Source of the DNA: Reticulitermes lucifugus
Lineage: Eukaryota; Arthropoda; Insecta; Blattodea; Rhinotermitidae
Assembly (NCBI GenBank): GCA_026260175.1
Contig: JAKCWW010000561.1
Span: 40,798 to 104,797, forward strand
Reading direction: 5' to 3'
Length of the DNA stretch: 64,000 nt
The notes under the pieces are model-generated. The model was not told the DNA's origin. It saw nothing but the letters and a program-made list of their open reading frames with translations, and did no database searches. The position numbers and the translations under genes are program-made. Position 1 is the first letter of the stretch. Each line of letters opens with the position of its first letter. Positions 54,147 to 64,000 of the stretch are shown piece by piece.

Positions 54147-57100
54147 TTCAGAATGTTTGGATGAACAGTCCTATTCAACATTGTAAGAACAGCTCAACTT
54201 TTTAAAGTTAAAATTTAATTTAGGGAGTTGATATTACATCAGTCAGAAACATGTTAATATACAGACTGGTTTATCACAAGAGTTTTAAACATATGGTTGG
54301 AAAGGTGATAAATATGTCTAACACAAAGAGTGTAACAGTTCAATTAATCAGAGGAATGACATCAAGGATGTTCCATTTTTGATACCTCCAGAATCCAGTA
54401 ATTTTTATACTGTTTTTAAAGTTCTTTTTAATTTTATCATTTTCTAAATACTGAGATCTCTTAAACCTAATTGAGCTCCAGAATATTTTACAAGGTACCT
54501 ATATTATGCATTTTAGTTTTACATGTTGTATATGATCTTAGTGAAATAGAAATTACAACGAAAGACTGCATAGGTAATTAACAAGAAAGGGATGTTGATT
54601 TCTTTAATACAATTCATGTAAAACTCTTGACTGATGCACTTCATCTGCATTTCATTAAACTCATAAAACCTGTATTGATAGAAGATTCTGTCGTCTGGAA
54701 TGTGCTGTCATGTCACGTGGTCACTATTTACCAGTCAACACGGTGTTACATCCCAAAAATGTGAATCTTCATCATCACCACTGTGAGAACCTCAAATCTT
54801 GCTTCTGTTGATGGCTTTGACATTCATAATGTCAAAATATTCTATATTTACTTGCATACTTGTTCCACTTTTTTGCACAGTTTGTTCATGTTCTTTCCAC
54901 TTTATAACATGGTAAGTGTTCATGTAAGAGTGAATGGCATTTGCTAATGGGAATTTCAAAATATTACCCTTGTAATGTCACGTTTTATTTACTACCAATA
55001 CTTGTTTCTTGTATGTGTAATGCACACCATATCATTACTTCCTACTGCTTGCTCTTTTACTGTGTTTGTTTATTCTTTAAATATTGCTGATTGAGCTGGG
55101 AGATGTGTAACATACTTTGTTGCCTTGATAATGAGTGTTTTCATTGCTGTGTTCTGAAGTTGGTACTTGTGAGCTGTGAATACTTAACAATTGAGTGTGA
55201 GCATTTCTGTAATTTTTTTCCTCTTTGCCATCATTAAGAAGCAGACATAGGTGGACAACAATTAATATTCATGGCTGCAGCAACAGCAGTTAATGAGGAT
55301 GTGCAATAATGAAGATAAGCATGAGTGTGGTGCTTGAACAGTTTAAGCATGTTGTTCTGAGGCACAACATATTGACTTTCCTGGTAACTTGTTCCACTAT
55401 GAAGGCAGACTGTTGGTCTGTTAAGAAGGCAGGAGCAAGTGGAAAGGATGTTGCAGTGTAAACAATACAAGGGGAAGTAAATTAAATCGTGACTCCATTA
55501 TTCATAAAAATTCTGAATACAAAGATAGAAAAAAAAAGTATTCTCAGCAAGGAATTAGGGCCATCTCTTAGTCCACTGGATGGGGGGAGTGGACACCAAA
55601 GTAAGATGTAATTATGTCATGCAAAGAATACTGTGTTGTTTGTGATTTACGTATTGGGTGTGGTGGTTACACGATGAAAGCAGTTGCATGAGTAAATATG
55701 GTAATTTACTTTAACTAGAAATGAAACCCCTAACTGAAAATGCTTTGTATGAAGCTTGCCTGTGAGTATGAAGCATACATTTTTCTTTTATTTATGTGGA
55801 CGTTGCTGTATGTTATGATTATGCTGTGATATTGTACTCTGTTGCAGAGTTGGCTTTATGGCAAATTGGTTTACAAGAAGAATTTCTTTGGTTGGAAATG
55901 AAACATGAAGGAAGGTGAATCTGTCGCTGCTCTAAGCGACAGTATTTGTCAAGATAGAAGTAATAATATCAGGTTGTGATTTTCTCTTCAATAAGAAACT
56001 GGGCATTAAAAGTATAGAACTTAACAATGCCAACATGCAAAGCGTGTTTTCACATTGGTTGACAGAATATGAATATATGCATTCAGAAGTGCATAATCAC
56101 CACATGCAGAGCTGACAATATGTTCTGTCCAAACTAGCATGTATATATTAGGTTCTTAAGCCCTAAATGAGCAGCATAGGTTACAAAGTAATGCTAGCAT
56201 GTTCCATTTTGTACAACATGAAATATGTATGTTAAGTGCGGTTAAATGCAGCCAGTTCTGAACAATCTACAGTGTATGTAGTTCCCAGTAAGCTGCATGT
56301 CAGCATGCCTTGTGACTGCACTTACTCATCAAGTTCATAATGTGAGTTGTGGAAGATATTTTGTTTTTAAAATCGCAGGATTGTTTTTCAGTTCATTACT
56401 TTTTAAATAAAGGCAGTTATTGTTGTATAAATGGAAACAAATTGTGAATATACAAATATTTTTGTAACTCAGAGGAAAACTATTACAGGTGAAGCTGACT
56501 GCAGTTTTATGTATATATTGAGGTAGCTAATTTTTTTAAGTAAAATAATAGATAACTTTTTTCAGGGTGGTAGACATTTCAGTTTTATGTGGCAAGGGCT
56601 GTATTATATTGGTAGTTCATTTCTAAGAAGTAACACCAACTATACGTTCGAGATTACTTGAAGTGGAGGTACAGACGTTTTCAGAGACTTATAATCATAT
56701 TATTTTATGTGATTTTCTACTACTTCGGCCTTTAACTATGCCGTAATAATAGGCCATGCTTATTTTGAACAGATGATCTGTTGCATCTTCAAGACAATAT
56801 GTATTACACATGTCGCAAGTGACAAACGAAACTAAAGTTTATATTTGGAAACTCGATCTTCTTTAAACATTTAGTTAATTAAAATGTAAAAATATATAAA
56901 TTTCATTTGCTGAATATTTTTGTGAAAAGTCTCGAATCATTAATTTTGACCTGGGTTTAAATCAAGAGCATGTTCATGTGCCATGTTGTTCCTTGAGACA
57001 GTTATGTACGTCTGGATAAGCTTGCATTGTTTTTCTGCGGACTTTTTCTCTCTCTCTCATATATATCTAATGATGTACTGGAATAAACATAGGTCTACAT

Positions 57101-57922
57101 GTGATTTGCAAGTGACTGTATAAGAATTTAATTCATGTCCAGAGGCGAAAATTGTATATTCAGATGCAGTTGGATCTCAAAATAACATTAAGCTGCCCAT
57201 ATCTTGGTTGTGATAATAAACTCATGAAATTCTGTGTGCTACTTGCCTCATAAGTGCAGAATTCAGCTGGAAATAGTCCTTAAGCCATACAGTTTATTAT
57301 CACAGGGCATTTGAAGTAATGTGTGGCTATGATATTGAGGCAGGTTGATCATGTTGGGTACAAAATCCTGTATTCTTATACAAAACAGTGAAAATTATTT
57401 TCTTCCCTTAATTTCTTTCCCCTTTCAGGCAAATAGAAAATGGCTTTTTACTACATTATAAAAAAGCATGCAGCTGCTTGAGATGTGCAGCACTTGTAAC
57501 ACATGAAGCAAAATATTGTATGTAAACACCCCTAATCGTGTGAACCAAAACGCCCAGAACTGTTATCTGTAAACACTTGATCTTTTACTGGCTGTGTGCC
57601 ACCCTAGTACACCACACATGCGTGTGGTCTATCATGCCTAGCTTATCTCTCTCGTTCTCTTTTAGTCTCACTATCAATAGCAGTTAAGTTCAAATCCAGC
57701 CATCTTCACCATAGTAGTGAGGGAATCAAATCCCATCATTCTAGACAGCGAAGGTTAACGACCAGAGGGTCATTAAAAGGAACATGCATTGTCATTTGAT
57801 CAAAATCTTAAATTCTTTTAATTCCTTACAGATGCAACGTATGATAGTGTGATTATTTTTCTCTGTAAACATGTTATCAGAGCCCACATATTATACATTG
57901 TTCTGCCTGTCTTTTGAATAAA
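54147..57922 (+). other. Probable cnc 3' UTR and downstream sequence
   Basis: No coding signal follows the stop. AATAAA hexamers on the + strand at 56406-56411, 57082-57087, 57215-57220 and 57917-57922 are candidate poly(A) signals; which is used cannot be told from sequence. A palindromic remnant (54688-54780) lies inside. A very long UTR would approach the end of the - strand gene. Confidence 0.5.
54688..54780. repeat. TCTTCTGGGATGT-family remnant in cnc 3' UTR
   Basis: GATTCTGTCGTCTGGAATGT is mirrored by ACATCCCAAAAATGTGAATC, around TCACGTGGTCACTATTTACC. It can form a hairpin if transcribed. Confidence 0.6.
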
Positions 57923-58450
57923 ACAGATTTCCACCATGCTGTCTTGTTTGTTGTGTATTAACCCTTAAATTCTGTAGCACAAAGGACATTAAAACTTTTT
58001 GTTCAGTTTTCACATTATGTTCAGAATACTCTTCAGAATCATTTCTATGACTCCTTATACTTTTAAAAAGTTTTTGTGAGTATATTAAACCTTGACACTT
58101 TTTCAAATGTGGGTAATTGTATGTCACCATGTTTTATAAATGTGCATAGAACATAAAGTTAATCTTAATGCTTGGAGAACAGTGATCGTTATTTAATTGG
58201 AGTGTGGTTATTGACCCTAAAATTTTAATTCAGTATTATCATGTTTGTAGCACTAGTTCAAGCGGGATTTTGTAACATTGTGTGTGTTGTTTGGGACTGC
58301 TAGGTAGCCATTCAGAACGGCTAGGCGACTCTTTAGAGCTGCTAGGTGACCCTACAGAATGGGTAGGCGACCCTCCGTGAAGGCTGCGCAATGCTCTCAG
58401 ATGGTTAGGGGATTTTTTTTCTTTCTTTTTTCTTCCCCCACAGGTTGCAG
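57923..58450. other. Space between cnc and the - strand gene
   Basis: It contains four diverged copies of a unit like CGGCTAGGCGACTC spaced about 26 bases (58305-58410) and a T run near 58412-58432. No reading frame above background. It should hold the 3' UTR of the - strand gene. Confidence 0.5.
58305..58412. repeat. Degenerate tandem of a 26-base GCTAGGCGAC unit
   Basis: CTGCTAGGTAGCCATTCAGA, CGGCTAGGCGACTCTTTAGA, CTGCTAGGTGACCCTACAGA, GGGTAGGCGACCCTCC and GATGGTTAGGGGA follow at regular spacing, next to the stop codon of the - strand gene. Confidence 0.7.
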
Positions 58451-58658
58451 TTAATATTCCTTCCTGTTCTGAGGTTTGGTTCCAGGATGATTTTTTTCAA
58501 TTTGATTCATGTATGGAGATGGGGATTTCTGTGGTCCAGTATCACGTTTTGATCTTTCGAGAGGCTCTTCTGCAATTGTTGATACAGACCTTTGAAAGAA
58601 CTGATATTGCCTATTGACACCAGATTTCTTTGATTCCTTATTTTCTTTAACATCATGC
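58451..58658 (-). CDS. Terminal exon of unidentified - strand gene
   Basis: On the - strand the acceptor tttgtag precedes 58658. The exon runs to TAA at 58451-58453. G58658 joins the AA left by the exon at 63358-63528 to form a Lys codon. The exon encodes 68 further residues, from HDVKENKESKKSGVNRQYQF through SVSTIAEEPLERSKRD to NRKEY. The sequence is polar and charged, with no domain I recognise. It is tail-to-tail with cnc. The function is unknown, and the splice assignment is a prediction. Confidence 0.65.
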
Positions 58659-58754
58659 CTACAAATATAAATGGGGTTTAGCAACATTTACATATTACAA
58701 GTATGCACTGCAGGATTGGTATGGAGATTTAAACCTTGTATACATAATAATAAT

Positions 58755-59830
58755 AATAATTGTTAGAACCTTCAGTGATGATATCCGTATGGAATTCAGA
58801 CTTGACGAGTGTGCAAAGATTGTACTGAATGAAGGAAAATTATTTCACTCACAAAATTTAATACTTGACATCACCAGAGAAATGCAAGAGCTTGAACAGG
58901 CAAAAACCTACAGGTACCTAGGGACTGAGGACAGTGGAGGTATACAACATCAACCAATGAAAGAAAGTTTGAAGAAGGAATACACCAGGATAATTAAGAA
59001 TGATACTGAAATCCAAGTTGAATGCCAAGAATGAAATTACAGCACTTGTATCATTAGCTGCCCCAGTATTAAGGTACAGTTCTGATATAATGAATTGGAG
59101 ATCAGAAGAAATAAATAAAATTGACAGGAAAACTAGAAAGATACTAACATTGTATAAAATGCATCACCCAAAAGCTGATATAGGCTATATGTAAAAAGGA
59201 AAGGAGGAGGAAGAGGCCTGTTAGAAACTGAAGTGACGTATAAAGCAGAGATAATAAATATTGCAGAGTATCTGAACACAAAATATAAAGAAGACCGGTT
59301 TGTAAATATTGTTAAAAACCAAGAAAGCAGTCAACCAAATATGAATTCAACAATTAAGACAGCAGTGAAGGTTGCAGAAGAATTAAACGAAATGAGAACA
59401 GTGACAAAAAAAAAGGAAGGCATTCAATGCACAAAAGCAATATTAGGAGAGTCCTTAAAGAAAGTATGGGAAAGCAAAGTAATGCATGCTGAATATATTA
59501 GAAACTGGGTATTGGCTCTTGATGTATTTAATTACACTTTTCAGCTGTAGAAACAATGCAGTGTTAAATGGTAAAATTGTTTGTTAATGATGAAGTTGAA
59601 AGAATTTTAGAAGAAGCAGCCATGGTCTACTGTAAATCATGTCCAGACATGTCTCTGGAGGGACTGAAGAAAGTCTTAGAAACCGGCAGTCATGGTAGTC
59701 ATTGTCTGAATTCAGGATCTGCCAAATGTGAAACAGGAGTGCAAGCTAACCACTTAATACCAGCATTTAGTGAAATTCACTATTTGGATGTACTTCTGGC
59801 AAAATTTTATTTACTTCATTTCAGGGTATA
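58755..59830 (+). pseudogene. Decayed LINE reverse transcriptase C-terminal part
   Basis: Frames read MEFRLDECAKIVLNEGKLFH (58789-58848), LEQAKTYRYLGTEDSGGIQH (58891-58950), LNAKNEITALVSLAAPVLRYS (59014-59076), KIDRKTRKILTLYKMHHPKA (59119-59178) and KVWESKVMHAEYIRN (59461-59505). This order is that of an abundant insect and invertebrate non-LTR RT. Frameshifts between blocks mark it as dead. Confidence 0.88.
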
Positions 59831-61949
59831 AATCATTGACATCACATTCAAATCAGAATTCATCAGTTGTCTCAAAAACAGAGTATAATACAAGGAAATG
59901 GTACATGATGTGACATACAGCTCTTGTTATATATGTGACTGTTTTGAAACATAGTCTGTAATGGCAAATAATGTAGGTGTACCAAAGTACAAGAAATAAC
60001 GTAATTTCTGACCATGTGCAGTGTGATACCTGTTGATAATCTTCACAGTAGCGGATTTGTATCTGTAATAAATGACTGTCAAGACCAATGTAGCGTACAA
60101 AACAGCATAATATCACTACTTATCCACCTGTTGCAGTAGGTATGCAAAAATTTAATTGATGTTATACCCATACAAAAGTAAGCCTCTTCTCTAGGATTTT
60201 ATAGTGCTGCAGTCATCACTGAAAAGTGGTTTAACATCAAACAATACAAGTTTTCTATCTCTAGATATTGTGTCTGGATACACTGAATCAAAATACTTTG
60301 CCTGGTCACCTTGTTTCTACTTTCCATTATCCATAAAATTTAATGCAATAAGGTTTGCACATTTAAAAGATGTGTCATACAAAGCATCTAAACTGTGCAC
60401 TTCTTCTAAAATGTTCTTGATGGTAGGAGGTTGTGGCATGTAGTGCCCAAGTACAGTATGTGCAGTTTTTTTAGTTTTCCAAATAAACTGTTCATGTATT
60501 CTCATCATGTATGCTGTGTGCCCCAACAACCTTGTCTGCTTTATATGATTTTCATTGGTGAAGAGTAGCCATCACGTTATTAATTTTCTCATTATGCAGT
60601 TTTTTTTTCGAGCCTCTTATTTAAGTCCATGTGTTCTCCTCATTACCCAACACTGAAACACCCTTAGTTGTCAAAGTAATATGATGATGAAATCAGGGAA
60701 GATAAGATGGATCTGTCAGGCAGGGCTGGCCAAAACCACTAGGCAAATTAGGTAGTCACATAAGGTGGCAGAATTTTGGGGAGAAAAGCCAGGAAGTCAT
60801 AGTAAAATACTTTAACAGCTGTGTCCCATGAAACTGACATGAAGGTCTGTTATTCTGATTATTTTATATTCTAAGTGCACAGTAATAGCAGACGAGGTTT
60901 ATCACTGGGGAACAGACGGCTAGTCTATGCTTTGCTTACAGCAGCAAAAACTTCGAGCAGGCTCTGCTCTTAATGACAGGATGTGAGAGTTTGACTTGGA
61001 TTCATATAGCATGTGGGTCCTTAAAAGGTGGTAATTGACATTGTGGTTGTTGAGTGACGTACCTTATCCAGAACTAAATAAGTTAAATCTAATTTTGTCA
61101 GATACTGTAATATTATCTTACACACTGTGTGTGTTACATGGAACAGTTATAAGTAAAAAACTTTCCACCTTCATTGCATTAATGACACAGCAGTTAAATC
61201 AGTGTTAATGTAAGAGGAAATACATTAAGTTTGATGTGATAGGGTGCTAGGAACGGTTGTTGCACTGGGGGTATGCAACCAATACGCTGGTCTGTAAAAT
61301 GTCGTGTTCCACAAATTTTGTGTTTTGTAGACTGCAGCAACAATGCACTGTTGCTGAGTTGGCAGTATCTCGCCTTGGTATCAGTTATGTTGCCCCACAA
61401 AAAGTCCAGTTGTGTAACATGTTGAGTCCTAGGAGGCAAAGGAATGGGGTTTCTTTGACCGGAAGGAAGGAGTGTAGTTTGAATCCACAGCTGTTCTGCA
61501 TCAGGAAGTCTTGGGTGTGTGCAGTGACTTGTGGGTTACTGAATAATGCTTTCACAACTAGAAAGGCTGTGTAGTGTCAAATGACAGGATGGTTATGTGG
61601 ATGATTGAAAATGTGTGAAAAGGAAACAGCTGTAATCCATTTAGAATCATTTTTGTGGCATTTACATGAAAGAACCACACAAAACCTGAATCAGCTATCC
61701 ACAGAACAAGATTCAGAGAAAAAAGACTCCCAAATGTGTAGTGAGATTTCTGATTACTCGGCCTAAAAATTTGGTTGTGTGTTTTATAATGCATTTTTAC
61801 CACATACCACAAACTTAACTGGTAATGATAACCAACAAAGTATACAACTTATAGATCACAACTACACTTAATTTGTTGCCTGCTACATGTTTTGGTCTCT
61901 GTGGCCGTCTACAGGGAGACTACTTTGAAAGTTACACGGAGGTACTCAA

Positions 61950-61953
<4 letters not shown>
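59831..61953. other. No other gene seen
   Basis: Outside the broken frame at 60220-60540, a 105-codon frame at 61257-61574 has no recognisable similarity. A decayed hammerhead-like motif lies on the - strand at 61880-61919 (CTGTAGA, GG..CC stem, AAAA, CATGTAGCAGG). Confidence 0.45.
60220..60540 (-). pseudogene. Broken reading frame of unknown origin
   Basis: On the - strand a frame of about 105 codons with one internal TAG reads from LLGHTAYMMRIHEQFIWKTK through NILEEVHSLDALYDTSFKCA to SRDRKLVLFDVKPLFSDD. The composition looks coding. It could be a transposon piece or an old exon. I do not recognise it. Confidence 0.35.

Positions 61954-61982
<29 letters not shown>
61954..61982. repeat. TA microsatellite
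   Basis: A TA run of about 14 units, next to a second short TATGTA tract. Confidence 0.95.
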
Positions 61983-61987
<5 letters not shown>

Positions 61988-62394
61988 GTATATTAAAACA
62001 TGTTTTCATTGAAAAGTAATACTATGTGCACATTTGTTTGTGAGTTGAAGAAATTACTCATATTTCTTATTGTATGATTTTATATAATTCAGGTTTTATA
62101 ACATTAAGTAGTATGTAGGATAATATATATTTATGTCCCTTACATGTTACTTAAAAACTGTACACATTGTAAAAATCACAGCATTTTTGTACATTACACT
62201 ATCAGTGTGCAAATGTCCATTTGTTTTATTATGACGCACACTACAATTATGTGGTGTGTTATATTATGTGTTCATGTAACACATTACAGTCTGTTGTGGG
62301 TGTGATGCAAAAATATATTTATGATAGCTAGTTTGTGAACTATGTTGGTTACATTATCCGTTTGGTTGTGGGAGTATGTGCGCGCTTGTGTCCA

Positions 62395-62810
62395 TAAAGA
62401 GGGCATTTCAGACTGGCTGCTGAGGAATATACTTTGGCCTAAGAGGGAGGAAGTAATAGGAGGTTTGAAACAGTTACATGATGAGGAGCTTCATACTTTG
62501 CACTCTTTAAATATTATTAGGGTGATCAGGTGATTGAAAGCATACACCAATTTTGGAAGAGAATGGAGAAATGAATACATGACTAATTGGAAATTTGGAG
62601 GGAAGAGGCTACTTACAAGGCCTAGTCATAAATGACAGGACCAGTAAATGAACCTTAAAAGAAACAGTATTTTAAAGTGTGGATTTGGTTGATATGGCTG
62701 AAGATGGGTATGTGTGGTGAGCTGTTGTGAACAATGTAATGAACCTTAAGGTTCCAAAAAAGGTAAGGAATCCTTCATCCAGCTGAATAGCTATTAGATT
62801 CTAAAGAAGG
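62395..62810 (+). repeat. LINE 3' end
   Basis: Frames read WLLRNILWPKREEVIGGLKQLHDEELHTLHSLNIIRVIR (62423-62533, quoted in part), then NFGREWRNEYMTNWKFGGKR and near 62680 a segment resembling WIDLAEDGYVW, VNNVMNLKVP. It is the same family as 48575-49070. Confidence 0.75.
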
Positions 62811-63357
62811 TAATTAGTAAGTGATGGAATGTTGACATAAAAGACAACAGTACTTTACTTCTCTTGACAATGGAAATACAAGACACTGGCAGGACAGGTG
62901 CTGAAAGTGGGGATACATGTGTATACCATTACAAAGAAATTACTTTCACAATGCAAACAATTTATTATAGTGCAAGTGCATAGGTTTGTTGTAAAATGCA
63001 TACATAAAATGTAACACTTAGCTTGTAAAATACTGGATTAATAATATGTTAACAATGTGCTTTTGGTGAGAGACAAATCTAAGTACAGTAACTCCATCCT
63101 TATGGGGTAGTACAGTATTTTGATGATAACACTCGCTAACAGCTATTGTTAACGATTTCTGAAGATATAATTTGAGGTCTTAACCATATATCAACGTCCA
63201 GTTTTTGAAGTTAATGTCTGTCTCATTGGTTATTAAAGGTGTTGTTATACAGCCCTGTCTTAAGACTTGCAAATTGGATGTAGACCTCATTAACTTCAAA
63301 TAGAATTGCGTAAGTTGTATAATTGAAACCAGTCACAGAGTAAAGAGGACCACTCAC
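62811..63357. other. Intronic sequence of the - strand gene, nothing recognised
   Basis: AT-rich with no repeat or coding signal. Confidence 0.5.
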
Positions 63358-63528
63358 TTCTGTCGCTTCTCCTCCTTCTTTGTGCCAGTGCTTGAAGTTG
63401 GTTGAGAGGCTCCCTGTTTCTGTGGCTGTGCTTGTCCAGTGACATCACGCTGTGGTCGTTTAGTATCTGACTTGTTTTCAGTTGAGGTAGGCTTCTTAGT
63501 TTCATCTTTCTTCTCTTCTGCTTCACGC
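63358..63528 (-). CDS. Internal exon of unidentified - strand gene
   Basis: On the - strand the acceptor tttttccag precedes 63528 and the donor gtgagt follows 63358. In the frame that joins 58451-58658 it encodes 56 residues beginning REAEEKKDETKKPTSTENKS, continuing with KRPQRDVTGQAQPQKQGAS and ending KKEEKRQ. It is rich in Lys, Glu, Gln, Thr and Ser, like a disordered tail of a nucleic-acid-binding or scaffold protein. Matching phase and good splice sites at both ends support it. Upstream exons lie beyond the window. Confidence 0.65.
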
Positions 63529-63941
63529 CTGGAAAAATATGAGCTCTGAACTGTTGCTCACATTATTTTGTATCTAATTTTAAAGGTCTCCCACTTTACT
63601 TCATGAATTCTTTAGAATTCCAGTGTTAGGATTATCAGGTATGTGAATCACAGAGGATTCAGAAAGGGTTTGGCCTAACTGTTGAATTCACTGTGGAAAA
63701 GTGAAAGACACCAAAGCATATTATGAGTGCCTGGGCCCAGCTTAAGAGTTCTTGGACCCATTAAGTTCAAATGTTAAAACAGGTGTGATACACTGTTTCT
63801 ATCAGATATTTTACATACTTAGGCTAATCTTGTTTCTTATTTCATAAATAATGTTAAATTATAAAACTGAGAACTGTTGCTCGAAATTCAGCCAGTCTTG
63901 CTGAACCAAATTGAGTTTAGTGGTTTCATGAAAAAGATATA

Positions 63942-64000
63942 CAGTGGACCCTCGAATTTCGAACGGTTTGATGTTCGAACAACTTGAAACTCGAACAAAA
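63942..64000 (+). mobile_element. Left end of a Tigger/pogo-type element, cut by the window
   Basis: After TA (63940-63941) the sequence CAGTGGACCCTCGAATTTCG followed by AACGG..TTCGAAC has the form of a Tigger terminal repeat. The other end lies outside. Confidence 0.65.

Larger units (their letters stand above)
58659..63357 (-). other. Intron of the - strand gene
   Basis: This 4.7-kb interval contains a decayed LINE on the + strand (58755-59830), an unrecognised broken reading frame on the - strand (60220-60540), a TA microsatellite (61954-61982) and a LINE tail (62395-62810). A possible hAT-like end, CAGGGCTGGCC, occurs near 60720, but I found no partner. Confidence 0.6.

Overview
The window looks like AT-rich nuclear DNA of an insect. 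Exons are separated by introns with GT..AG ends, and the flanks and introns are full of decayed LINEs, mariner/Tigger and hAT-like DNA transposons, tRNA-derived SINEs and microsatellites. The gene content and the repeat types suggest a polyneopteran such as a cockroach or termite; that placement is inference.

The one gene I recognise is cap-n-collar (cnc), the insect orthologue of vertebrate Nrf1/Nrf2. It lies on the + strand in ten exons from 21844 to 54146. All nine junctions have AG/GT ends, and the phases join into one uninterrupted reading frame of 568 codons from the first visible ATG (21850) to TGA (54144-54146). The C-terminal half holds the CNC domain, basic region, leucine zipper and the Neh3-like tail. 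The first exon has a splice acceptor and two in-frame codons before its ATG, so longer isoforms (CncC type, with the Keap1-binding Neh2 region) probably have 5' exons left of this window.

A second, unidentified gene runs on the - strand, tail-to-tail with cnc. Two exons (63358-63528 and 58451-58658) join in phase and encode a charged, low-complexity C-terminus ending at TAA (58451-58453). Its 5' part lies beyond the right edge.

Layout: 1-21.8 kb is repeat-dominated and holds no gene I can support. 21.8-54.1 kb is cnc with introns of 0.4 to 11.7 kb. 54.1-58.4 kb is the probable cnc 3' UTR and intergenic space. 58.4-63.5 kb is the - strand gene, with a decayed LINE in its intron. The right edge cuts a third Tigger/pogo-type terminal repeat.

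The most unusual signal is a set of about ten dispersed motifs shaped like minimal type-I hammerhead ribozymes: CTGANGA, then a stem-loop, then GAAA, then a very short stem III and a cleavage-site-like UA/UU, with a paired stem I around it in the best copies. Several lie inside long palindromic elements that share the block ACCGTGCATTTTTC. One element is flanked by a 12-bp direct repeat, and both assembly gaps of the window fall inside such palindromes. This resembles the pLTRs of Penelope-like retroelements, but no Penelope reverse transcriptase was seen here.
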